NCBI RefSeq assembly: GCF_000759025.1
Contig: NZ_JPOS01000092.1
Location: 62,001 to 126,000, forward strand
Direction of reading: 5' to 3'
Source: Phaeodactylibacter xiamenensis
GTDB taxonomy: Bacteria; Bacteroidota; Bacteroidia; Chitinophagales; Saprospiraceae
DNA: 64,000 bases
This document shows positions 36,851 through 45,800 of this stretch, piece by piece. Under the pieces are notes generated by a model, which was not told where the DNA came from, ran no database searches, and was given only the letters and a program-made list of their open reading frames with translations. A program made the position numbers and the translations under genes. How positions within the stretch are numbered: the stretch's first letter is position 1; each line of letters starts with the position of its first letter.

Positions 36851-39800
36851 GTGATCAATGAGACCAATGGCTGTACCAACAGCAGCAGCGTTAGCATTGA
36901 TGAAGACGTTGCCCTGCCTGCCATCACTGTTGATGCGGATCCGCAAATTGACTGTGACAGCCCAACGGCATCCCTGGATGGCAGCAATTCCGACAGTGGC
37001 CCCAATCTGATTTATGAGTGGTCCACGCCGGATGGTAATTTTAACGAGGCGACAGACGCCCCGACCATAACGGCACTTCAGGCCGGTACCTACACGTTTC
37101 AAATTACCAATACTGACAACCTGTGTACCGTAACGGAAACGGTGACCGTAGTGGAAAATACTGCTGTACCTCAGGCCGATGCCGGAACAAACGGCATTCT
37201 GAACTGCGATGTGAGTAGTATCAGCATTGGCGGCAGCAATACCAGCCAGGATGGCCCATTGGTCTATACCTGGACTCTGAACGGAGCTCCGATTGCCAGT
37301 GCAGACAGCCCGACTTTCGAGGCCAATCAGCCCGGGCTATACCAGCTTTCCGTCCTTAATACTGACAATCAGTGTGAAGCGCTGGATGAAGTCGAAGTCT
37401 CCATTGATACCATCTTGCCAACAGCAACAGCTCTGGCTCCTGATGTGCTGACTTGTACCACAACCAGCCTGCAATTAGATGCAAGCGGTTCCAGTCAGGG
37501 CGGTAGCTTCACCTATGCCTGGAGCACCCCTGACGGGCAGCTGGACAGCCCCGAAGATGTGCTTAATCCAACGGTCAGCAGCGGCGGCACCTACACGCTT
37601 CTGGTCACTGACAACAGCAATGGTTGCCAGCAACAAGTTAGCATCGAGGTACAACAGGATACGCTTTCGCCGGTAGCTGATGCTGGTGCCCCCATCCGGT
37701 TGACCTGCACAGACACCTTGCTCAACCTGGACGCCACCGGCTCCAGTCAGGGCAGCTTCATGTATAACTGGTCAGGGCCCGGATTGGCTTCCGGAACCAG
37801 CGGGCTGAATCCTGCAGTACAAGTGCCCGGGACTTACTTACTGGAAGTTATCAATATCCAAAACGGGTGCAGTGCCACCGATGAAGCCCTGGTCACCCAG
37901 GATATTACGCCACCGGCAATCGCTATTGATGCGCCCGAAATGCTCGACTGTGCGCTTACTGAGCAATTGCTGAATGCCACGGGTTCAAGCCAGGGTAGCG
38001 ACTTTACCTACAACTGGACGACGTCTAACGGCAGCATAACCGGAGGCGCAAACACCTTACAGCCCAATATTGGAGCACCGGGGACCTACAACCTCCTGAT
38101 CACTAATACCGACAATGGTTGCACCAGCAGCCAAAGTGTTGAAGTCGGCCAGGATATCACGCCTCCGGTAGTTGCAGCAAGCACTCCTGATACTTTAACC
38201 TGTACCACTACCAGCCTGCAACTCGACGCTAGCGGCAGTAGCAGCGGACCGGTCTTTGACTACAACTGGAGTACCAGCAATGGTATCCTTCAGAGTGGCA
38301 CCAACACCCCTACTCCATTGGTCAGCAGCGGAGGGCTTTACCTGTTAACGCTTACCAATACAGAAAATAACTGCATCAGTACTCTGGAAGTCAGTGTAGT
38401 GCAGGACACCATAGCTCCGGTAGCCGAAGCCGGTAGCCCACAGGAACTCAATTGTGACTTCCCGGTGCTGTCGTTGTCCGGTATAGGGTCGAGTACCAAC
38501 GGCTTTACCTACAACTGGGATGGCCCCGGACTGCTCAGCGGCACGAATGGGCTTTCGCCCGAAGTCAATCAGCCGGGTATGTACACGCTTGCCGTGACCA
38601 ACGATTTCAATGGCTGTGCGGCTACGGATGTGGTGGCTATTACACAGGATACCATTACCCCGACCATTGCCATTAGCGATCCACAGGTATTGAACTGTGA
38701 TCTGACCGCTCAGCAACTCCAAGCCGGCAACAGCAGCCAGGGTACCGAATTCCAGTACACCTGGACCACACCAAATGGCAATATCAACAGTGGCGGCCAA
38801 ACCCTGCAGCCCACTATCAATGCCCCCGGCGAGTACACCCTGCTGATTGAGAATACCAGTAACGGTTGCGATGCGCTTGCCAGTATTGTTGTTGAACAAG
38901 ACACCATCACTCCCGAGGTGGCAGCCCTCACGCCAGACACCCTGACCTGTGCCGTGACCAACGTAGCAATTGATGCCAGTGCCTCCAGTAGTGGCCCCGA
39001 CTTTGACTACAACTGGTCCACTTCCAACGGACAGATTATCTCAGGTGGGCAGACCAATAGCCCTACCGTGAGCAGTGGCGGTACCTACACTCTCGTATTG
39101 ACCAATACCGCCAACTTCTGCAGCAGCGAACTGACGATTCCCGTTGTGCAGGACACTTTGGCGCCAGTGGCAGAAGCAGGTACCACCGCCGAACTCAACT
39201 GCGACAGCCCCAGCCTAACCCTTAGTGGTTCCGGGTCCAGCACTGGCGGCTTTAGTTACGAATGGCAGGGGCCAGGCGTGCTAAATGGTGGCGGCACCCT
39301 CAATCCTGCTGTCAACTTGCCGGGCACTTACACCCTGGTCGTCACCAACAACTTCAATCAATGCACAGCCATGGATGCGGTGGAAATCACACAGGATGTG
39401 AACCTTCCGAGTGTAGTATTCACGCCACCCGGTATGCTGACTTGTGCCGTAGAGACGGTGTTGCTCGATGCCAGTGCCAGTACACAAGGCGATAATTTCA
39501 CCTTCAACTGGTCTACTTTGGATGGAAACTTCGTGGGCTCGACCAACAGCCTGTCCGTTTCCATTGATGAGCCGGGCACCTACGACCTGACGATTGAGAA
39601 TATGCTCACCGGCTGCTCCAACAGCAATCAGGTAGTCGTTGATCAGGATATTATTGCCCCGGTAGCAGAAGCTGGCAACACCTTCGTCCTGGAATGCTGG
39701 GAGGACACCGCCAATCTCGACGGCTCCAATTCACAGCAAGGGCCGAACATCACCTATCAGTGGACGACAATTGGTGGTGGGTTCACCTCCGGGACCACGA

Positions 39801-39905
39801 CCTCGGCTCCCGTGATTAACGCACCGGGACTGTATACCCTACTTGTTACCAATACTGAGAATGGGTGTTCAGCTCAGGATCAGGTACTCGTGACCCAACC
39901 CGTTC
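34925..39905 (+). repeat. About 20 tandem ~83-residue PKD/Ig-like repeats
   Basis: Each unit has the pattern L-x-C, then a SSxG turn, Y/F-x-W, GTY-x-L-x-V/I-T-N, N-G-C and a closing D-x-x-x-P. Twenty units were counted by eye, eight before (the eighth cut by) the TAG and twelve after. The preceding paralogue has only two. Two cysteines per unit probably form a disulfide. Confidence 0.85.
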
Positions 39906-40684
39906 CGGAGGCCAGCTTCGACCTTATCCAACCGCCCTGCTTCGGCGATCCGGGCACTATACGGTTCCCGCAGGTTACGGGTGGAACGCCACCTTATGAA
40001 TTTTCTATTGACGGAGGAGACTCCTATCAGGCAGGCAGCATTTTTACCAACGTGACGCCCGGCAACTACGAACTGATTGTACGCGATGAGAACGGCTGCA
40101 CCTACGAAGCAAGCGCCGCCATCATTCAGCCCGACTCCACAGTAGCCATTATTGAACCTGCCGAGGCAACGATTCAGTTTGGCGAAAGCTACACCATCAA
40201 CGGGCAGACCAACCTTATACCGAGTGAAATTGCGGACATCTTCTGGTCTAATCCAGGTTCACTCAGCTGCGACGATTGCCTGCGCCCGACCGCCCGACCG
40301 CTACGCACCACGGATTACCTGGTCACGGTAGTCAGTCAAAACGGCTGTATTGATCAGGCACCTTTCCGCCTGTTTGTAGACCGGACTCAAACGGTTTATG
40401 TACCCAATGCCTTCTCGCCAAACGGCGATGGCACCAACGACCTGTTCTATATTTTTGCCCGCAGCGGTGTCATAGAAAACATCCGGGCATTCCGGATTTA
40501 CAACCGATGGGGAGAGCCTGTATTTGAAGGCTACAACCTCTCGCCTAACAACCCGGAGCACGGTTGGGACGGCACCTTCCGGGGAGAACAGATGAACAAC
40601 GCCGTTTTTGCCTGGCATGCAGAGATCGAATTCATTGATGGCACCGTTGAGCACTTCAAGGGAGACGTACAGTTGTCCCGTTAG
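36851..40684 (+). CDS. Giant adhesin, C-terminal part with T9SS type B sorting domain, downstream of the amber codon
   Basis: In the same frame as the preceding part. It opens directly after the TAG with GTG (VINETNGC, the rest of the eighth repeat). It carries repeats 9 to 20, a SprB-like module (ASFDLIQPPCFGDPG) and the type B sorting domain (VYVPNAFSPNGDGTNDLFY, YNRWGEPVF) nearly identical to that of the preceding paralogue. There is no signal peptide, so a product started here could not be exported. This is best read as the rest of one gene of 2,730 codons (32495-40684), interrupted by mutation, a sequencing or assembly error, or suppressed by read-through. A terminator follows. Confidence 0.8.
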   Translation: MINETNGCTNSSSVSIDEDVALPAITVDADPQIDCDSPTASLDGSNSDSGPNLIYEWSTPDGNFNEATDAPTITALQAGTYTFQITNTDNLCTVTETVTVVENTAVPQADAGTNGILNCDVSSISIGGSNTSQDGPLVYTWTLNGAPIASADSPTFEANQPGLYQLSVLNTDNQCEALDEVEVSIDTILPTATALAPDVLTCTTTSLQLDASGSSQGGSFTYAWSTPDGQLDSPEDVLNPTVSSGGTYTLLVTDNSNGCQQQVSIEVQQDTLSPVADAGAPIRLTCTDTLLNLDATGSSQGSFMYNWSGPGLASGTSGLNPAVQVPGTYLLEVINIQNGCSATDEALVTQDITPPAIAIDAPEMLDCALTEQLLNATGSSQGSDFTYNWTTSNGSITGGANTLQPNIGAPGTYNLLITNTDNGCTSSQSVEVGQDITPPVVAASTPDTLTCTTTSLQLDASGSSSGPVFDYNWSTSNGILQSGTNTPTPLVSSGGLYLLTLTNTENNCISTLEVSVVQDTIAPVAEAGSPQELNCDFPVLSLSGIGSSTNGFTYNWDGPGLLSGTNGLSPEVNQPGMYTLAVTNDFNGCAATDVVAITQDTITPTIAISDPQVLNCDLTAQQLQAGNSSQGTEFQYTWTTPNGNINSGGQTLQPTINAPGEYTLLIENTSNGCDALASIVVEQDTITPEVAALTPDTLTCAVTNVAIDASASSSGPDFDYNWSTSNGQIISGGQTNSPTVSSGGTYTLVLTNTANFCSSELTIPVVQDTLAPVAEAGTTAELNCDSPSLTLSGSGSSTGGFSYEWQGPGVLNGGGTLNPAVNLPGTYTLVVTNNFNQCTAMDAVEITQDVNLPSVVFTPPGMLTCAVETVLLDASASTQGDNFTFNWSTLDGNFVGSTNSLSVSIDEPGTYDLTIENMLTGCSNSNQVVVDQDIIAPVAEAGNTFVLECWEDTANLDGSNSQQGPNITYQWTTIGGGFTSGTTTSAPVINAPGLYTLLVTNTENGCSAQDQVLVTQPVPEASFDLIQPPCFGDPGTIRFPQVTGGTPPYEFSIDGGDSYQAGSIFTNVTPGNYELIVRDENGCTYEASAAIIQPDSTVAIIEPAEATIQFGESYTINGQTNLIPSEIADIFWSNPGSLSCDDCLRPTARPLRTTDYLVTVVSQNGCIDQAPFRLFVDRTQTVYVPNAFSPNGDGTNDLFYIFARSGVIENIRAFRIYNRWGEPVFEGYNLSPNNPEHGWDGTFRGEQMNNAVFAWHAEIEFIDGTVEHFKGDVQLSR
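37421..39661 (+). repeat. Three tandem copies of a 747-nt, three-domain unit
   Basis: Repeats 11-13, 14-16 and 17-19 form a higher-order array starting at 37421, 38168 and 38915. Each block is exactly 747 bases. First members share LTCTTTSLQLDAS or a close form (LTCAVTNVAIDAS), second members share VA(D/E)AG with a Y-x-W-x-GPG motif, third members share IAI-x-x-P-x-(M/V)-L-(D/N)-C or drift from it. This shows block duplication rather than single-domain gain. Confidence 0.8.
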
Positions 40685-40715
40685 CAGAATCGCTTAACGC
40701 GCTGTTTAGCAGACC

Positions 40716-40753
40716 AAAGGCCGCTTTAGCATTGCTAAGGCGGCCTTCGTTTC
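40716..40753 (+). terminator. Hairpin terminator after the giant adhesin
   Basis: AAGGCCGC and TTAGC pair with GCTAA and GCGGCCTT around ATT: a strong stem with a short, interrupted T tract. Confidence 0.65.
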
Positions 40754-40864
40754 GGGCGGCCAGCAACAAAAAAAATCCTCTGGCGTTTTATTCCTATGCG
40801 CTACAGGACCGTTCCAGGCGGTTGGGTGGCGTACACCCTATATCATTCAAATCCAAGTAAAGCT

Positions 40865-42856
40865 ATGATCCGGTATTCCTATATTCTATTTGCGCTTCTT
40901 TTTGTGGCACTCAGCAGCTGTACTTACACTGAAAAAGTAAGGGATGGGCAGACTGCGATCGAGGTCAAGCAGTATGCCGTAGCACTCGAACTCCTCCAGA
41001 AAGAATACGAAAAATCCAAAAGCCGCGTTGAGAAAGGGCGCATTGCTTTTAAAATTGGCGAAGCTTACAAAAACCTCAATCAGAGCGACCTCGCCATCCG
41101 CTGGTACAAAATTGCCTATGACAATCAGTACGGGTGGGAATCCCTGCGCGAGTATGCCTTTGCGTTGAAACAAGCCGAACGCTACGATGAAGCCGCCCGG
41201 GCATTTAAAGACCTGGGCATAGAAATTGGCAGCCCCTATGAATACCGCCGGGAAATCAGCGCCTGTCAGATCGCCCAGGGCTGGAAGGACCTGCGCCCGG
41301 AGTACGAGGTGGAAGTCATGGGCTTTAATTCCAGCCGGGCGGAATATGCGCCTGTGCTTTACAAGGGCAACCAGCTGGTGATCACTTCCGACCGCGCAAA
41401 CAGCACCGGCGATGACACCTACAACTGGACCGGCAACGCTTTTTCTGACCTCTTCCTGGTCGACCTGGAATCCAATACCGTTTCTGACTTCACAGGCCCG
41501 CTCAATACAGAAGATAACGAAGGGACGGCCATCTTCAACAGCGACTATACTGAAGTATACTTCACCCGCTGCTTCGGCGGCGGCAAATGGGATGCAGACC
41601 ATTGCAAGATCATGCGTTCGGAAGTAAGTGGCAACAGCTGGAGCATACCACAGCCTCTGTCATTTATGGAAGAAGGCATCAACTATGGCGGGCCGGCGCT
41701 TTCTGAAGATGGGCAGCGCCTTTACTTCTCTGCCGATCACCCCGATGGCTGGGGCGGGCACGATCTTTACTACAGCGAGCGGCAAACGGATGGTACCTGG
41801 GGCCCTCCTCAACTCATGACGAGGGTGATCAATACCGAAGCCGATGAAATGTTCCCTTTCGTAGATAAGGATACCCTCTACTTCTCCTCCCGGGGGCATA
41901 CCGGTATGGGCGGGCTCGATATTTTTAAAACCTACCAGTTGCAAAGCCGGGGCTGGGCTTCTCCGTACAACCTGAAACCACCGGTCAACTCTGGCTCTGA
42001 TGATTTCGGGTACATCATTGACTACAATGCTCCCAGGCAAGACGAGGATGTGCTGTACTCCGGGTATTTCACTTCCCGGCGGGAGGAAGGTATCGGGAAT
42101 GATGACATCTACCGTTTCACCAAACGGAAACTGCCGCCGGAAGAGGTCGTACAGGATGAAGAGCCTCCAAAAGAAATCGAATACAAGCTATTGCTTAAAG
42201 GCTTTGTCCTGGAAAAACTATACGAGGTGCCCACTGACCCGAACAGCGTGGTGCTCGGCCGCAAACCGTTGCCTGGTTCTACCGTGCAGATACAGTTTGG
42301 CCCCCGCAAGGAGGAAGTGACCGTCGGAGAAGATGGCATGTTTGAGCTGGAGCTGGAAGAAGAAGCCGACTACACGTTCCTGGCAGCCAAAGAAGGCTAC
42401 CTGAAAAACGACGCCGCCTTCTCCACCCGTGGTATCGGGCGCGACCCCAATAACCCCGTACAGGAATTCGAAATAGAAATCGTACTGGACCGCATCTTTT
42501 TGGACAAGGAAATCCGGCTGGAGAATATTTACTACGATTTCGACAAAGCCAACATCCGTGAAGATGCCCAGCCAACGCTTAATGAACTTGCCCGCAACCT
42601 GGAGCTCAACCCGGACATCCGTATTCAGCTGGGCTCACATACCGACTGCCGGGGCAGCTCCCGGTACAATCAGGATCTTGCCCAGCGCCGTGCGCAAGCC
42701 GCAGTAGATTACCTGATCTCACAGGGCATTGACCCGGACCGGCTCGTTGCCTTTGGCTACGGGGAAAGCGAGCCCGAGGCCGATTGCATCTGCAACCGTT
42801 GTACGGAGGAAGAACATCAGATTAACCGGCGCACTACTTTTAAAATTATCGAATAA
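40865..42856 (+). CDS. PorE-like outer membrane lipoprotein (TPR, PD40 propeller, CRD, OmpA domain)
   Basis: A 663-residue lipoprotein. The start at 40865 (MIRYSYILFALLFVALSSC) gives a lipobox with Cys19; the upstream in-frame ATG at 40796 gives none. Order of domains: TPR (about 25-125), a PD40 beta-propeller (about 145-415; YFSADHPDGWGGHDLYYS, YFSSRGHTGMGGLDIF), a carboxypeptidase regulatory-like domain (about 445-525) and an OmpA C-terminal domain (about 545-663; IYYDFDKANIR, LGSHTDCRGSSRYNQDLAQRRA) that binds peptidoglycan. This four-domain order is that of PorE, a T9SS component in Porphyromonas gingivalis; many Bacteroidota have paralogues, so PorE itself is not proven. It sits between T9SS substrates. 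Its 3' end overlaps the convergent SprB-repeat gene by 11 bases. Confidence 0.85.
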   Translation: MIRYSYILFALLFVALSSCTYTEKVRDGQTAIEVKQYAVALELLQKEYEKSKSRVEKGRIAFKIGEAYKNLNQSDLAIRWYKIAYDNQYGWESLREYAFALKQAERYDEAARAFKDLGIEIGSPYEYRREISACQIAQGWKDLRPEYEVEVMGFNSSRAEYAPVLYKGNQLVITSDRANSTGDDTYNWTGNAFSDLFLVDLESNTVSDFTGPLNTEDNEGTAIFNSDYTEVYFTRCFGGGKWDADHCKIMRSEVSGNSWSIPQPLSFMEEGINYGGPALSEDGQRLYFSADHPDGWGGHDLYYSERQTDGTWGPPQLMTRVINTEADEMFPFVDKDTLYFSSRGHTGMGGLDIFKTYQLQSRGWASPYNLKPPVNSGSDDFGYIIDYNAPRQDEDVLYSGYFTSRREEGIGNDDIYRFTKRKLPPEEVVQDEEPPKEIEYKLLLKGFVLEKLYEVPTDPNSVVLGRKPLPGSTVQIQFGPRKEEVTVGEDGMFELELEEEADYTFLAAKEGYLKNDAAFSTRGIGRDPNNPVQEFEIEIVLDRIFLDKEIRLENIYYDFDKANIREDAQPTLNELARNLELNPDIRIQLGSHTDCRGSSRYNQDLAQRRAQAAVDYLISQGIDPDRLVAFGYGESEPEADCICNRCTEEEHQINRRTTFKIIE

Positions 42857-45800
42857 TCATAACGGGGGCAGCGTAAATCGCCTGCCCCTTTATTTTAAGC
42901 ATTGCCCAATACGCGCCGGCCGGCCAGTCCGCTACTTCAATACGTTGGCGGAAATTGCGCTGCTGCCCCAACGCTTGCTCATAAAGGATTTTGCCCGTCA
43001 CATCCACGATAGCCAGCGTCAACGGGCCAGGGACTTTTAACCTGCCTTCCAACTTTATATAGCTGTCAGCAGGATTAGGGAACAGATGAACCTCATCGAT
43101 CCATTCCAGTGCCTGTACCTCCACCAAATTCTCTTCTTCAGTTGCGGTGCAGCCATTAGCATCCGTCACGGTAAGGGTATAGATAGCGGAAACAGGCACC
43201 TCAATGGTATCTGTATTCGCACCGGTACTCCAAAGGAAGCTGTAGGGCGGAGTCCCCCCAATGCTCTGCCCCAATACACGGAAGGGATCACTAAGCGTAC
43301 TGAGCGTAACGGTAAGCTGTTCCGGTTCCGGTAATTCTATTTCAAAAGTGCGCAGACAGTTGTTATCGTCTATGACATTCAGTTGGTACATACCTGCCGG
43401 CCGGTTAGCCAGGCTATCGCCGGTGAAGGGCAATAACTGTCCGGCATAAAGCCATTCGTAATCATAGCCCGGCACACCACCGGTTATGTCCACCGCGATG
43501 TGCCCATCCGAACCACCAAAACATTGGACCGTATCGAAGCGGACCGTGTCCAGCAGCAAAGCCTCTTCAGGCTCCTCAACCTCATAAGGGCCAAAAACAC
43601 GGTGGCAGTCTTTTTGGTCCGTCACTGTCAAAGTATAGCTGCCCGCTGCCACTCCATTTAAATCAGTAGTCATCAGGCCATTGCTCCACGAATACATATA
43701 AGGCTGTACACCACCGGCCACATTCAGGTCAATGCTCCCGGCGAGGTCTCCCTTACAAGGTACCGGATCAATATCCATGACTGTTGCCGTAATCAGTGGA
43801 TGAGCGTTGGTGACCATGGCGTTCACCGCATCCGTACAGCCCCGTTCGTCAATGACTACGCCTGTGTAAGTTCCGGCAGGCACTCCGGTCAAGTCCGCAA
43901 CAGGCTCAAAGACATCGTTGTTGCTGTTGAACCACGAATAGAAATAGGGCGCCGTGCCTCCTGATGTGGTCGTGAATACCCCACCGGTTGAGTCCCCGAA
44001 GCAGTCCACCATCCGAATACTATCCCGGGTGAGGGATAAAGGCCCAGGTTGTTGCAGCGCAGTAAGAGGGGATTTTTCATTACACCCCGTGGACAAGTCG
44101 GTTACCGTCACCCGGTAGTTGCCCGGGCTGAGGTTGCAAACAGAGACGGTATTAGTGTCCGTCACCTCAATATACCCATTGCTAAAGTGGAACTGATAAT
44201 TGGAGGAGCCACCAGCTACCCGGGCTACCGCACAACCATCGCCCTGACCATTACAGCTCACATCCACTGTATAGAAGGTATCCAACTCAAAAGCAGCAGT
44301 GAAAGCTTTGACCTTGACCGGCAAAGCTTCCCGCTCACAGCCATTGGCATCGACAACGGTCAGGCTGTAGTCTGCCGGTAGAGGATCAGGAATCTGTGGC
44401 TGATCCATACCATTACTCCAATGATACTCGTAGCCAGGCACGCCTCCACTCACAACTGCCTGAAGCTGCTCCACCTGCCCACCTTCACAGATATCCTCTG
44501 CTTCCACGGCAATGGCAACACTCAGGGCAGGCGGCTCGCTCAGTATGAAGGTTGTATCGTAGGAACAGGCATTCGCATCATCTACCACCAAACGATAGGC
44601 GCCTGCCGGAATATTAAAAATGTCCTCTGTGTCCACATCCGTTCCAATCCAGCTGTATCCATAGGGCGGAGTCCCGCCACGGGTATCTACCTCAATAAAA
44701 CCAGTAGAATCACCCCGGCAGGCAATGGGCCCGAATCCTTCCAAACCAATCTCCAGGGGTTGCGGGCTTACAATGGGGATCGTATCGCTGATGAGCTCAC
44801 ACCCACGTCCATCTGAAATGGATACAACATAATCACCATCACCAATCCCAATCCGGTTCGGACCAATTATACCATCATTCCAACGGTATTGAATAGGCGG
44901 CAGGATGGAGGGCGTACCGGAATTTTGGGTGGCTGTAACGTTGATCAGCCCATCCATTGTATTATCGCAGGCAGGCTGTACAACGTTGATCGCACTGCCG
45001 AATAACTGAGGGGCTTCAATTACAAAGGTCGTATCGTACAGGCATCCCTGCCCGTCTTCCACCTGCACGCTGTAAACACCTACCGGCAAATCGTCAATCT
45101 CATTCGTAGTGGCGCCGGTACTCCAGGTGTATTGATACGGAGGTACGCCCTGTGGATTGAGCGTCACTCTTCCGGTTTCCAGCCCTTCGCAAAAGGGTTG
45201 TACAACTTCAGCGGTGAAATCAGGTTCTGAAGTAGCCTCCAGAATAACTTTCAGCGTATCTCCCGGGCAGGCATTAGCATCGGTCAGGTACGCAAAGTAA
45301 GTTCCAATAGCAAGGTTGCTAAGCGTACTGTCGGCTCCAGTTTCACTCCAGGCGTAGACATAAGGTGGATTCCCGCCACTCCCGCTCACTGTAATCGAGC
45401 CGTTTTTCTCCCCAACGCAGGTGGGATTATCCGTATCAATGAGTGTGAGTGCTAACGGAGACGGCTCCTGAATCGGGTAAGCAGCACTCGCTGTACACCC
45501 CTGAAAGTCGGTGACCGTCACGCTATAGCTGCCCGCGCTCAGGTTCACCCGCAGGCGCGAATCGCCACCGTCCGCCCATTCGTAATGGTAAGGGGGAGTA
45601 CCTCCATTACTTCCAACCAGCAGGCGCCCGTCTTCCTGGCCCGCACACGACATGTCCTGACGGAACTGCAACTCCAATTCAAGAGGCGCAGGGGCTTCCA
45701 GCTCAAAGCTTTCCACCAGTTGACAGTCTTTGCTATCGGTCAGGGTCAGGGTGTAAGTTCCGGCGGAGAGATTGAAAGGATTGGGAAAGTTGATATTATT

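Noticed and set aside
34925-39905. CRISPR-like or satellite array suggested by regular DNA periodicity
   Set aside because: The periodicity of about 249 bases is codon-phased and encodes PKD-like protein domains; there are no spacers or short direct repeats.
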